Positions 1-9,689 of a stretch of 64,000 nucleotides of DNA are shown one piece after another. Numbering within the stretch: position 1 is the stretch's first letter; every line of letters begins with the position of its first letter. The notes below the pieces were generated by a model. It saw only the letters and a list, made by a program, of their open reading frames with translations. It ran no database searches and was not told where the DNA came from. Location of the stretch: assembly GCF_032884065.1 (NCBI RefSeq), contig NC_088867.1:44455453-44519452 (forward strand). Direction: 5' to 3'. The stretch is from Artemia franciscana. Its lineage: Eukaryota; Arthropoda; Branchiopoda; Anostraca; Artemiidae. A program made the position numbers and the translations under genes.

Positions 1-133
1 GTTCTTGTGATTCCTCGGCACGCTTTCTTTTCTTACTTTCTCTATCAGCAGCAAGTTTTTTGGCATAGACTCTTTGAGCAGCTTCCTCGGCTGTTGCCAT
101 TGTAGGTTCTTCAGTCATTTTACAATTAAACAT
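1..133 (-). CDS. Helitron replicase-helicase, N-terminal start (partial)
   Basis: An uninterrupted frame runs from an ATG at 133 (MFNCKMTEEP...) off the window edge, 44 codons. An internal ATG at 118 would begin MTEEPTM. The stretch EEAAQRVYAKKLAADRES is lysine/arginine-rich and matches the second family of N-termini at 8798-9025 and 9239-9598 (EEAAQRVNAKRLAAKERK). Autonomous Helitrons encode a HUH Rep nuclease fused to a Pif1-type helicase; neither domain lies in the visible part. The assignment rests on the adjacent Helitron terminus and the repeated leader. It may be an intact gene or a deleted copy. Confidence 0.6.
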   Translation of the reverse strand, partial: MFNCKMTEEPTMATAEEAAQRVYAKKLAADRESKKRKRAEESQE

Positions 134-168
134 TTTTCCGTGAACGCATGTATCTTAAATATCTTGAA

Positions 169-240
169 TGACGTCACCGTCAAAGCAAAAATGATGACAA
201 CTAATTTCATGACGTCAGCCGACACAGAAACATGACGTCA
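169..240. promoter_or_regulatory. Three TGACGTCA palindromes in Helitron leader
   Basis: Perfect CRE-type octamers TGACGTCA lie at 169-176, 210-217 and 233-240, between the element's 5' terminus and its first ATG. TGACGTCA is the consensus for CREB/ATF bZIP factors. The same spaced sites recur in the related elements at 30243-30314 and 31417-31447. A promoter role is inferred. Confidence 0.45.
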
Positions 241-286
241 CCTGATCCACAGACAGACAGACAACTTATTTTTATATATATAGATA

Positions 287-321
287 CTAGCTGTTGGGGT
301 GGCGCTTCGCGCCACCCCAAC
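287..321 (-). other. Helitron B 3' terminal hairpin and CTAG end
   Basis: The arms 293-305 and 309-321 are perfect 13-bp reverse complements (GTTGGGGTGGCGC) around a 3-nt loop. They lie immediately inside the CTAG end at 287-290. A short hairpin before CTRR is the classic Helitron 3' termination signal. Near-identical copies occur at 29364-29392 and 29615-29643. Confidence 0.85.
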
Positions 322-391
322 ACCTAGTTGGTGGGGGCGCTTCGCGCCCCCCCCCAAGCCCCCCCGCGCGCGTAAGTCGTTACGCGCCATA

Positions 392-690
392 TTAGTTACG
401 CGCCATTGTAGTTGTGTCCCTATGTCCCACCTGTGAATATAGATAGATATATATATATCTATATATATATATGTTTTTAACTACGTAAAACTTGCGAATA
501 TACAACATTCTTTGCTGTCCCATTGTCTGTGCATATAAATAGATTGTCAGGTTTACCGACTCTTGAACATGCAACATATAATGGTCCATGGGAAAACAAT
601 CCGTATTCAGATCTATACCTCATGATTCTAATGATTGCCCTTGAGCTTTGCTGATGGTGATTGCTAATCGACCATTCCCTGAGTCGCCAT
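392..690 (-). pseudogene. Helitron Pif1-like helicase, C-terminal remnant
   Basis: Minus-strand translation gives AITISKAQGQSLES, the helicase motif of the Pif1/RecD-like family, and then a stop. After a one-base frameshift relative to the sister copies it gives a region that in them reads CFSHGQLYVACSRVGKPDN. This order is typical of the last conserved helicase block of Helitrons. A tail of about 65 residues runs into the (TA)n tract. The frameshift and stop mean it cannot encode an active helicase. Equivalent remnants lie at 1288-1424, 29785-29935 and 30412-30570. Confidence 0.7.
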
Positions 691-734
691 CGTCATTTAT
701 ATGACGATTATATGACAAAGGGGACCCCGGCGTC

Positions 735-1280
735 CCCTTTGTAGTTATGTCCCTGTGTCCCGGTCGTCATTTATATTCCCTGTGTCCCGGTCGTCATTTG
801 TGTCCCGGTGTCCCAGTCTGTGATTTCTCTTTGAGTGTCCCGGGCGTCATTTATATTCCTTGTGTCCCGGTGTCCCGGTCGTCATTTATATCCCCCTGTG
901 CCCTCCGGCGTCCCCGTTGTAGTTGTGTCCCTGTGTCCCGGTCGTCATTTATATTCCCTGTGTCCCGGTCGTCATTTGTATCCCGGTGTCCCGGTCTGTA
1001 TATACATTCGTTTTTTAGTTTTGTTTTTCTCCTTTATTTTTTTCCTTTTTTATTTTTTTTATTTTTTAGTTTATTTAGATTTTTAGATTTTTTAGTTTTT
1101 TTATTAGTTTTTAGTTGTTTTTTTCTTTTTAGTTTTTTTGTAGTTTTTACCTTCTTTTTAGTTTTTTTAGTTTTTTTTTACTTATGTCCTGGTCGTCATT
1201 TATACTCCCTGTGTCCCGGTGCTTTGTTGATTGCTAATCGAACATTCCTTTTGTCCCGGTCGCTTTCTCTTTGAGTGTCG
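735..1280. repeat. GTGTCCCGG minisatellite in Helitron B
   Basis: Irregular tandem repeat built of GTGTCCCGGTCGTCATTTAT, the variant GTCATTTGTGTCCCGGTG, and short links. A T-rich stretch (1017-1190) interrupts it. The open frames it creates on the plus strand are repeat artefacts. The same array is in Helitrons D and E. Confidence 0.8.
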
Positions 1281-1287
1281 TCATTTA

Positions 1288-1424
1288 TTTAGATTGTCAG
1301 GTTTACCGACTCTTGAACATGCAACATATAATTGTCCATGTGAAAAACAATCCATATTCAGATCTATACCTCATGATTCTAATGATTGCCCTTGAGCTTT
1401 GTTGATGGTGATTGCTAATTTAGT
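1288..1424 (-). pseudogene. Second Helitron helicase C-terminal fragment
   Basis: This stretch repeats the block at 540-670 (AGATTGTCAGGTTTACCGAC through the AITISKAQGQ region) in the same orientation. Helitron B therefore carries two copies of the same helicase segment on either side of the minisatellite, pointing to internal duplication or a chimeric element. Confidence 0.6.
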
Positions 1425-1662
1425 TTTTTTTGGTTTTTATCTTTTTTATTTTTTTTTATTTTTATTCTTAATTTTATTAGTTTTCTTTTTCTCTTCTATT
1501 TTTCAGTTTTTTCCTTTTTTTTAAGTTTTTTTTTAGTTTTTTTAGTTTTTTTAGTTTTTTAGCTTTTTTATTTTTTTTATTAGTTTTTAGTTTTTTTTTG
1601 TAGTTTTTGCCTTTTTTTAGTTTTTTCAGTTTTTTTTTTAGTTTTTAGTTTTTTACCTTTTT
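1424..1662. repeat. T-rich low-complexity tract
   Basis: About 240 bp of TTTTTAG/TTTTTTA variants with almost no other content. On the minus strand it directly follows the tRNA-like segment and so looks like a long A-rich tail with CTAAAAA repeats. Confidence 0.7.
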
Positions 1663-1663
1663 T

Positions 1664-1735
1664 AGCCTAACCAGGATTTGAACCTGGGACCTTCATTCTC
1701 CGTTCTGACACCCTCTCTCATCGAGTGACTACTCC
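1664..1735 (-). pseudogene. tRNA-like sequence, possible SINE head
   Basis: On the minus strand, GGTTCAAATCC (1684-1674) is a perfect RNA polymerase III B-box. It sits inside a 5-bp CCAGG/CCTGG T-stem. Upstream are TAGTCACTCGATGAGAG, resembling an A-box and D-arm, and GTGTCAGAACGGAGA, resembling an anticodon arm with GGA at the anticodon position. The anticodon stem and acceptor stem pair only partly, and no T-run terminator follows; an A-rich tail does. A decayed tRNA or a tRNA-derived SINE carried inside Helitron B is more likely than a working tRNA. Confidence 0.45.
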
Positions 1736-1830
1736 AGCATGTTCATTTTGGTGTTTTAAATGGTATATTATTAACGAAATTACCTGATCCACAGACAGAC
1801 AGACAGACAACTTATTTTTATATATATAGA

Positions 1831-1833
1831 TAT

Positions 1834-1900
<67 letters not shown>
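1831..1900. repeat. (TA)n microsatellite
   Basis: Nearly pure TA repeat directly abutting the 5' terminus of Helitron B; probably its target. Confidence 0.95.
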
Positions 1901-1904
<4 letters not shown>

Positions 1905-2394
1905 TGCTTCGAAACAGTTTTACCATTATGATTAAAGGAAATAACAGATACCATTACTATATCAGCTTGAAATGGCGATTCTTACTCACTTGATAGTTTT
2001 TTTTTCGAATTTTTAAATTTTTGGCTGCTAAGGCCTGGAATTCGTTCTATACTTGATTGCAGCGGCCATTTCAACAATCGTATTGATGGTCCTTAAATTA
2101 CATCATATATGCCCAAGGAGATGGCGTATCGTTTTTTGTATCTATAACGCATGCAAAATTACATAAGACGACAAACTGCTTTGCAGAAAATTTAACTGAA
2201 TAACACGTGCAATATCACACAAAATGACAAATGACTGAACAGCTACAGAAAAAGACATGGAATAAGAAAGAGCAACATATGACACTGAATTGCAAATAAA
2301 ATCGTGACTTAAAAATAAAGAATAACACGATAATTATGCTACTGCGGAGTTTAGATATTCCAGGAAATTACGATTGAATAAAGAACATTTTAAA
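1901..2394. other. AT-rich sequence without recognised feature
   Basis: No long frame, terminal repeat or RNA signal is seen. It may be upstream decayed Helitron sequence, because helicase remnants begin at about 2395. Confidence 0.5.
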
Positions 2395-2870
2395 CAGGAA
2401 GGAGGAATTGAATTTATGCCGGAATTTCTTAATTCAACTGCAATCGCTGATTTGCCACTACATTACTTGAAACTAAAGAATAAAACGATGATTATGCCGA
2501 TTTTAGATATTTCAGAGAGCATATGCATAGGAGCACATGATTTTGAATGAATCCAAACAGCTGAAGCAAAAGGCAGGGAAAAAAGTCTGAGGTAATCATG
2601 GACGAAAATAAAGCGCAAGCAAGATGTACAGCTACAAGACACTTGACAATCAGTATCACAACGAATACATCGAGTCGTAAATGAAATCTGCGGTTAGAAA
2701 AGAAGCAACAGTGATAATCACAACGAGTTCAAGAAGAAAACAGATCTTGTAAAATGGATGATTCTTTGATACATTAACAGCATAGAAGAATTGAATTCAC
2801 GCCAGATTTTCTTAAATCAATTGTTAATGCCAACTTGACACCTCATGACTGAAACCAAAAGAATGACGAA
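2395..2870 (+). pseudogene. Helitron helicase remnants (two diverged copies)
   Basis: At about 2400-2545 the plus strand reads GGIEFMPEFLNSTAIADLPL and continues to a stop. At 2780-2860 a diverged copy reads IEFTPDFLKSIVNANLTPHD before a stop. Both match the helicase segment that precedes the conserved nucleic-acid-binding block in Helitron proteins; a third version is at 8733-8800. Stops and frameshifts separate the pieces, so this is dead transposon sequence. A tandem duplication or two insertions would explain the two copies. Confidence 0.5.
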
Positions 2871-2947
2871 TATATTTACTCCTTTTAAACAAGAAACTGT
2901 GCATTAGTTTAAAACATCTTTTTGTTAGAACTATATGTCTTTTTAAG

Positions 2948-3094
2948 TATTTTCCCAGAGTGATTGCATCAAACGTAACCTGAAGTCATGGCATCAAGAA
3001 GTTCATATTATCTGCAATTAGAAGAGAAGCGACAATGAGAATCGATATATACAAGCATTTTGTGTGCCAGGGCTCGGTCTCGAAATCGACTGCA

Positions 3095-3142
<48 letters not shown>

Positions 3143-3312
3143 GGCATATTAACTTTTCCGCAACAAACACGATCTAGATACGTCACAACTTTAAGGAAGA
3201 ATTTGTAATTTTCCCAGGGTGGTTGTAGCGAACCTATGGCAACGCCAAGACATCAAGAAGAGGGTCACTTTGTGTACAGTTAGAAGACAAGCGACAATTT
3301 TCACATGATCAC
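2948..3312. repeat. Direct repeat pair around a T42 tract
   Basis: About 100 bp at 2948-3045 (TTTTCCCAGAGTGATTGC...) recurs diverged at 3211-3312 (TTTTCCCAGGGTGGTTGT...), both ending in a GAAG(A)GAAGCGACAA-like motif. Between them is an uninterrupted T run at 3098-3139, which on the minus strand is a poly(A) tail, suggesting a retroposed insertion. Confidence 0.55.
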
Positions 3313-3965
3313 TCAGAAAATTCTTGTACAAGCCCCTTCTCCTCTCTATTAAACATATTAAACAATCTTTAAACAATATTAAACAATCTTTAAACATATT
3401 AAACAATATTAAACAATACTCTATTAAACAATCTCCTCTCTATTAAACATAAAACCTTTTCCCTGATATTCAGTCTACCAGCGTCACCAGAGGTAACTTC
3501 CCGGGAGGTAATTACCGGGCGTTAAATCGCCTAATAAAATACCATATTTCTACCTGGGATTCTGTCTATTTGTTCCTGCAATTGTAAGAAAAATTCAGTC
3601 ACAAACTATCTCCCTCAGTCGGTTCTACAGTATATATACTATTATGACAGACGTCTTGCACTTTCAGCTTTCAGTCTTAAAAAGAGCGACTAGTATTCTA
3701 TCAATAATGCCTTCCCAGCCTAAACAGGACTTAGCAGCTTCCTTATTCATCATGAGCCCTACTCCCTGTCCATGTACTCCATCCTTCCTGACTGAGTAGA
3801 TAAATTCTATATCACCTAATTTCATGTTTCCTTTCCCTGGGATACAAGTTTCTGATACTCCTAATAATTTGAGTTCAAAGCGTCTGAATTCGTAAGTCAA
3901 AATGTCGATACGATAGCTATCTTTTAACGTCGTAACATTCCAAGTTACAATTGTCATATACTTTA
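3290..3965 (-). pseudogene. LINE (family A), AP-endonuclease domain fragment
   Basis: Minus-strand translation starts near 3957 with [20 protein letters not shown] and contains [11 protein letters not shown] and [18 protein letters not shown]. The N-terminal WN and the later SET motif are the metal-binding and active-site landmarks of APE-type endonucleases of non-LTR retrotransposons. The endonuclease is cut off at a stop near 3664. Downstream only scraps remain (for example LIERRRGLYKNFLSDH near 3300-3360), so a large middle part is missing. Related plus-strand copies are at 15030-17000 and 40785-42540. Confidence 0.75.
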
Positions 3966-3983
3966 AATGACTAAAATTATTTT

Positions 3984-4162
<179 letters not shown>

Positions 4163-4399
4163 ATCCTCAAGACAGTAAACCGTTTATTTGTTTACAAACA
4201 AAGAGGCTTCAAATGACATTACAGATTTTGCGCTCCAAATCAGCCGCTAATAAATATTTGAGATTGTGAAAACCGCTCAGCCATCTATAAGCGCTTCTAT
4301 GAAAGAACCAGTCTTCGCAATCGTCGTTAAGGAAGTCCGGCAATCGTTAGAATTTTTTGACCTTCAGCAACAAACCCCATAAAGCACAAAGATAAGCTT

Positions 4400-5460
4400 A
4401 TGTGGCGCTTCTCGCATCTTCTAAGTGCAGTTCAAGACTCGGGGTGACCTTGACTTTTTCCTAAAAGAATCAATGCGCATTGGTTATGAACGTCTACCTG
4501 TTCAGGAATTTCTCTTCCTTCCCTGTCGATATTTTAAGTGTACTGAGATAGTTCACGTAGCAATAAATTGCCAATTAGGTGCTATTTTTGGTTCTACCAA
4601 TCATGTTTCTAACTGTTCAAACGCTTGCACAGCTAGTATGTTCTGCGTCTTATGCAAAGATGGTGGTCACATCTGTAACAGCGTATAATATCCAAATAAC
4701 CGTCCAGCCAAGATTCAGCTGAATCCACATTGTCGAGGTGCCAACAGTCAGTCACAATGTCAATATGAGATGCTTAACTCTAAATATTAACGGTGGGCTT
4801 GTCCAAACATGATCCAATTGTCCAATCATGTTTTGAGCTCGTGTCAAAACATGACGTTATTTGCTTAGAAGGGCATCTTTTAAGTCAGTTAAGCCTTAGT
4901 CTTTTGGAAACTAGAGATAAATTCACTTGCTATGCATCTCCTGCAAAACAAAATAGAGCTGGTGGTAGACCTTGTGACTTACGTGGATTCCACTTTCCGT
5001 TCACTGCTTGTAGAATCCTGTGATTACTTTCTTGCTGTTAAAGTTGATAATAATTTTTATCTATAATATTTCGCCAATTGATTACCATAATGATACGTCT
5101 GAACGCCTTTTTGCTCTTGCCTCTGAAAAGTTATGCAGAAGCATTTCAAGCATTTTTTCTAGTTATTCTGCATGTCTAAATATTGGAGATTCTATCTGCA
5201 CACTAACTGCTTCATCTGCCCGCTCTATTATGATTGGTAAAATATTTCATAATCTTTTGTATGTTGTTGATTAAGACCAATATTTCACATATATTCAGGA
5301 TTCTTCGTCCACGTCCAACATAGACCACGTTATCGCTTCTCCCTCCTTAGATGTCTCTCAACCGAATGGTTTTGACAGTTGAGTGGACCTCAAGTGGAGC
5401 CAAGATGTTGGTTTTGTTTTATGCGATACTGGTCAAGTGGTTTTAGATTCTTTTTGTTTT
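4400..5460 (+). pseudogene. LINE (family B), gag-like CCHC region and endonuclease
   Basis: The frame at 4425-4688 has cysteine/histidine spacing of retroposon gag zinc knuckles (CRYFKCTEIVHVAINC, then MFCVLCKDGGHICNS). It is followed by an endonuclease-like stretch: ICLEGHLLSQLSLSLLETRD, SPAKQNRAGGRP, and later CLNIGDSICTL where active families have GDFN. STSNIDHVIASPSLDV near 5310 fits the last endonuclease motif. The ORF1 end and ORF2 start of a jockey-like non-LTR element are present, with several frame changes and stops. The GDFN-to-GDSI change and the frameshifts indicate an inactive copy. Confidence 0.65.
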
Positions 5461-6030
5461 GTCTTTTTCGTCTTTTTTGAAGAATAACCCCGTATCTTTT
5501 TTTCTTTCCTTTTTTCATTTTCCTCTCCTTTTTCGTATTGTTTTTATTTGTATGTGTACTGGGGTTGTAAGCCCAAACAAGCTTTGCTTCGGGCCATTTG
5601 CTGTTTTGTTTTGTTTATTTATATTAATAAGCCCATCTTTCTCTCTATATATATTGAGTCTTCTTCAAATTATCTATATAATCTTTAATTTCTCATAATT
5701 AGATAATTTTCTAGAAAATTTAACTAATTTCTCATTAATCCATCTGCATCAGGTCAAGTACGTATCACCTCAACTTAATAAAATCCAAAAGGAAATGATT
5801 TTGATTGGTATCAGACGATACACTGTTTAGTAGCAATATACCACTATACCAAATCTTATAGACTGATCTGGTAAATTCATGTATAACTCCTTGTTGAAGA
5901 AGTTTATTATGACACACTGTTTATCAGGATTCCTCGTCCACTTCCAACATAGATCACTTTATCGCTTCTCCCTCCTTAAATGTCTCTCAACCGAAGGTTT
6001 TGATAGTTCAGTGGACCTCAAGTGGAGCTC
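5295..6030. repeat. 105-bp direct repeat flanking a 530-bp AT-rich block
   Basis: GATTCTTCGTCCACGTCCAA... at 5295-5400 recurs at 5928-6030 with few changes. Both copies are the same endonuclease segment of LINE B. The block between (5410-5925) is T-rich and codes for nothing recognisable. Insertion with a long target duplication, or a rearrangement between two LINE B copies, would give this pattern. Confidence 0.6.
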
Positions 6031-6039
6031 AACCGAAGG

Positions 6040-8120
6040 TTCTTTGTAATCGTTTAATATTTAATCACCTACCTCTAATGTTTTCTTTCTCACCAAATCA
6101 AACTTCTCAGATACCCATTAGTTACCCAAAACACCAAATCCATCGTGTATACGTAATTGGGCATTACTCAGCCCGGAACTGTATTGGGATAGTGTTTCTA
6201 CAACCCTTTCTAAGGTTAAAGTACCATTTTTACTGCTAATCAGAGATAATAAAGCACTCACAGCTGCCCATTGAGGAAAAACACATTCCCCTCGATATTT
6301 ATTGTGCAAAGATATGCCATGGTTTACAATAAGCAGAATCTTGTGCTATTCCATTGAAGCATCGCCAGCCAGGAACAGTTCCTGATGAAAATCAAACAGT
6401 TCCTGATGAAAATCAAAATTGATGAAAATCAAAGTGTCTCCCAATTTTGTGATTCAGCAAAGTTTTGGCTACATCTATGGATTGAATGCGACCGACCACG
6501 ATCCGGTCCTGTTAATTCCATCCGCATCACAACAAATAAAAAGTTCGCCAAGGAACTTCACCCCAAGAAAGTCAGCAAAATAAAATCAAAGATAACCCTA
6601 AATTTCTTTGGTTGATACTCCGTCCAAGGACCCCAAAAGCTTCCATTTCCACTGCTGATGTTCCTCTATCTGAACGGTATTCTTTCTATGAGGCCGCATT
6701 TTCTCCATAAGACCCCCAACTAGAACGCTAATATTCTGAAGAGCTACACCAATTTTGTATGCATTCTCTGACTCTGATTGTACAGTGCCCATAACGTTTG
6801 TGGCTGATGCTATAATGTGCCTTAAGCCAAAGATGTTACGAGACACAGATGGAATCCACGCTCTACATATCAAATACGACAGTCCTTAGCTCTTAGAATA
6901 TCTCTCTTGATGATTTATACATAAGGCTTGATTTCGTAGACATTCTGCGTGGGAGATCTTCCTCCTATACCAAAAAAGCGCGAAACCTCTAATCAACGCT
7001 CATCTTTCAGGCCCATAAGTGTTTCAACCAGTTTATGCAAGCTTATTAACTACTGTTCATAAAAGAGCTTGAAAGAATGTTACACACCTCCATATCAATT
7101 CGGCCTTCAATATGGCACTGAATGTTCAGACGCCCCTGCGGCTGTTGCTAATGCTCTGCTTGATGCTTCTTGTACAGGTAGTTCATTCGCCATGGCGAGT
7201 CATGATGTTCGCCACACCTTTGACTCCACGATCCACCCCTTTATGCTTTTAAGGGCTGTTAAAAGAGGAGTAAATCCGGCAATTATTAGATCTCAAAGGG
7301 ATATGTATGCTAAGCTAAGAGCCCGTCTTAAAATCTCTCTTAAGCAAGATGAAATGACAAGGCCACTGGATAGAACTATACGAGTTAAGAGAGGAGCCAG
7401 GTCAGGTGCGATTGCCTTTCCTTGTTATTTCAATAATTATGTTCTTGAAGCTCAGGACCAGTGCGAGATGTCTTGCGTTCGAGCTCGAACTTATCTACAT
7501 TTTAACATTAAACGAACTTTGGACAAAATTTCTGAAACTTTCCAAAAACTGCAAGCAAAACATTTAAAATCTGGCCTTGAATTTAACGCTGCAAAGTCTG
7601 ACGTCGTGGTTTTTAACTGGATAGGCCCACTTCCTCATGAGATTGTATTTGGGAATTTCAAGATCTGTCCATGAGACCAAATCGTTCATCTTGGTATTTC
7701 CACTGGAAATACTATTTCTCATACTCGTCATTTCCTAACAGAATTAATCAAACAACGCATATCAGCTTCCGATACTTCCATAGTCTCTGCTAAGCTTCGT
7801 TTCAATTGCCGTTATCTGTGCAACGCTGTACAACACCGTTGCTCTCCCCTATATCCTCTACATTGCACCCTTCTGGAAGATTCTTACAAATGCTGATAAA
7901 TTGAAAATCCGTTCTACTTTTTCCGTTTCACAAAAAGCCTACTGAGATATCCAACCGGGACAATTCAAAACTCATCAGCAGTCTTCACATAACAGATTCT
8001 ACATAGCTGTTGCTAAGCTTATGAAGAAACACAACCACAAGATTTCACGACATGCTTGGAGCCTGTATAAATTGGACAATTTATACAGGAATAGCAGCGA
8101 GTTTATTGCCATATACCTAA
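6040..8120 (+). pseudogene. LINE (family B), reverse transcriptase
   Basis: The linker includes ADVPLSERYSFYEAAFSP before a stop. The best frame (7069-7674) reads YQFGLQYGTECSDAPAAVAN, then ASHDVRHTFDS (RT motif A, with the catalytic Asp), then KRGARSGAIAFPCYFNN (motif B). Where the FADD/YADD box should follow, the frame jumps from YLHFN to RTLDKISETF, so the catalytic motif C is deleted. Further C-terminal sequence to about 8120 is in broken frames. Dead jockey-like element in the same orientation as its gag/endonuclease part. Confidence 0.75.
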
Positions 8121-8149
8121 CAACCTAACAACATACCTACCAACACACA

Positions 8150-8800
8150 AGACCTTGGGCTTGAAAGTTCCACTTTTCTCAGATTCTGTTTCCTGTATAA
8201 GACCTGGTTCAAGCAGAGGTTTAGAATTAGCTCAAGTAGATGTTTTCCTACTTGACAAAGCACCCATTCTTCCTAAGTATGGCTTACAAAATATGGATCA
8301 GTTGTGTCGGTCCATTGCAAATCCTAACTTTCCATTCGGTGGGGAAATTTTAGTTGCTGGAGATGATTTCCGACAGTGTTTACCAGTTCAACCCGAAGCA
8401 ACCGCAACGAAACACTCGATTTATCCTTAAAAAAAAGTCATCTTTAGAAAAATTTCAAACATTTTTCCTTTGAGAAAAATATGCGGGTCGATCCTGAACA
8501 GGAAGTACTTGCAAAGTGCATCCTCGAACTGGGAAATAAAAATGTGGCAATTTAATTGGGGAAGTATTTGGAGGATGTTTCTCTAAACAAAGTTTTGATT
8601 TAATGAAGAATCGAGTTATCTTAGCTTCAATCAACAAAACAAGCTAGTAAAATAAATGGGGAAATTGTCGATCACCTTCCTGGAGACTAAAAATCGTATA
8701 AGAGTCACGATTCTGCAAAAGATACAGAAAAGGAGGAATTGAATTTACTCCAGAATTCCTCTATTCAATTGAAACAGAAGATTTACCACCGCTTGACTTA
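8150..8800 (+). pseudogene. Helitron helicase, central domain remnant
   Basis: The frame from 8155 reads SSRGLELAQVDVFLLDKAP and LVAGDDFRQCLPVQP. These are the Walker B box (normally DEAP in Helitrons, here DKAP) and the following GDFRQ motif of Pif1-type helicases, here GDDFRQ. Downstream, after frameshifts, come EKNMRVDPEQEVLAKC-like and INGEIVDHLPGD-like segments and GGIEFTPEFLYSIE. Domain order is right but the frame is broken at least three times and a catalytic Glu is changed to Lys. Orientation is opposite to the Helitron N-terminus that follows it. Confidence 0.75.
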
Positions 8801-9210
8801 GGTGGCATTGATGACCTTATCCAAGTCAAAATCCCAAACCCATTCATCATCGCTATCATTTTCAGTTTTGATACGTTTTGACTCTCGCTGTCCAGGTTGA
8901 TCTTCATCTAACAGCGCGGTTTTGCGTTCTTTAGCCGTAAGCCTTTTTGGCATTAACTCTTTGAGCAGCTTCCTCGGCTGTTTCTTCTGCCATTGTAGGA
9001 TTTGGTAACATTCTATCTTTTTCAATGTTTTTCAATTTGTCAATGTTCATTCTAACATTGACAGTTGGAAAATCTTCACGTGCCAAGCATGCTAAAGCTC
9101 AACAACTTATAATAAACCTCAAAAATTAAGTATCTGTTATAAAGTTTTCGAATTACTTTAATCTATTGTCAAAATATATTGAAATATTTATGCAATTCTC
9201 AGTTTTTACA
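8798..9210 (-). pseudogene. Helitron N-terminal segment, copy 1
   Basis: Minus-strand frame ending near 8798 contains KRIKTENDSDDEWVWDFDLD preceded by LDEDQPGQRES. Comparison with copy 2 shows a one-base shift near 8945 that breaks the EEAAQRVNAK stretch. Upstream leader sequence also matches copy 2. Direct repeat of 9299-9684 at an offset of about 490 bp. Confidence 0.65.
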
Positions 9211-9238
9211 GTTTTAGTTCCAGTTTTCTTTTTCTTCT

Positions 9239-9598
9239 TTATTTTTCAGACGTAAATACATATCGCCGAACCTTTGTTTTTATAACTAAAATCTGGTAGG
9301 CATTGATGACCTTATCCAAGTCAAAATCCCAAACCCAATCATCATCGCTATCATTTTCAGTTTTGATATGTTTTGACTCTCGCTGTCCAGGTTGATCTTC
9401 ATCTAACTGCACGGTTTTGCGTTCTTTAGCCGCAAGCCTTTTGGCATTAACTCTTTGAGCAGCTTCCTCGGCTGTTTCTTCTGCCATTGTAGGATTTGGT
9501 AACATTCTATCTTTTTCAATGTTTTTCAGTTTGTGAGTGTTCATTCTAACATTGACAGTTGGAGAAATCTCCACAGATTTTTTGCTAAAGCTCAACAA
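9239..9598 (-). CDS. Helitron N-terminal segment, copy 2 (open fragment)
   Basis: A 119-codon open frame from an ATG at 9598 includes AEETAEEAAQRVNAKRLAAK and LDEDQPGQRESKHIKTENDS, then DWVWDFDLDKVINAYQ, and stops soon after. It resembles the N-terminus at 1-133, and the acidic/aromatic DWVWDFDLD motif is shared with copy 1. It lacks Rep and helicase domains. It is either a transposon fragment or a small protein left after deletion; I favour the fragment. Confidence 0.55.
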   Translation of the reverse strand: MLSFSKKSVEISPTVNVRMNTHKLKNIEKDRMLPNPTMAEETAEEAAQRVNAKRLAAKERKTVQLDEDQPGQRESKHIKTENDSDDDWVWDFDLDKVINAYQILVIKTKVRRYVFTSEK

Positions 9599-9689
9599 TT
9601 TTAAGTATCTTTTTTAAGGTTTTCAAATTACATTAATCTATTGTCAAAATATTTCGAAATATTTATGCAATTCCCAGTTTTTACATTTA

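Larger units (their letters stand above)
1..284 (-). mobile_element. Helitron A, 5' end (runs off the left edge)
   Basis: Read on the minus strand, the element begins with TC at 284-283, preceded by a host A at 285. It continues as an AT-rich start followed by AAGTTGTCTGTCTG. The same terminus recurs at 1830, 30364 and 31495. Helitrons start with TC, end with CTRR and insert between A and T, which fits all of these. After the terminus come a GACGTC-rich leader and the start of an open reading frame. Only the first 284 bp are present, so completeness cannot be judged. Confidence 0.8.
287..1830 (-). mobile_element. Helitron B, 1.54 kb non-autonomous derivative
   Basis: On the minus strand it starts with TC at 1830-1829 (host A at 1831) and ends with CTAG at 290-287 (host T at 286). 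A 13-bp hairpin sits 2 nt before the end. Inside, from 5' to 3', are a tRNA-like segment, a T-rich stretch, a helicase fragment, a GTGTCCCGG minisatellite, a second helicase C-terminal fragment and the GC-rich 3' tail. No Rep domain is visible and the helicase parts are frameshifted, so it is a deletion or chimeric product that would need proteins in trans. Confidence 0.8.

Noticed and set aside
747..1274. 175-codon plus-strand frame rich in PGRHLYSLCPG
   Set aside because: It is the Helitron minisatellite in one frame; all three frames of such an array can stay open.
2986..3186. Frame with a poly-lysine run
   Set aside because: Produced by the T42 tract on the opposite strand.
6598..6873. 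91-codon minus-strand frame
   Set aside because: Antisense to the LINE B pre-RT linker, whose plus-strand text is recognisable.
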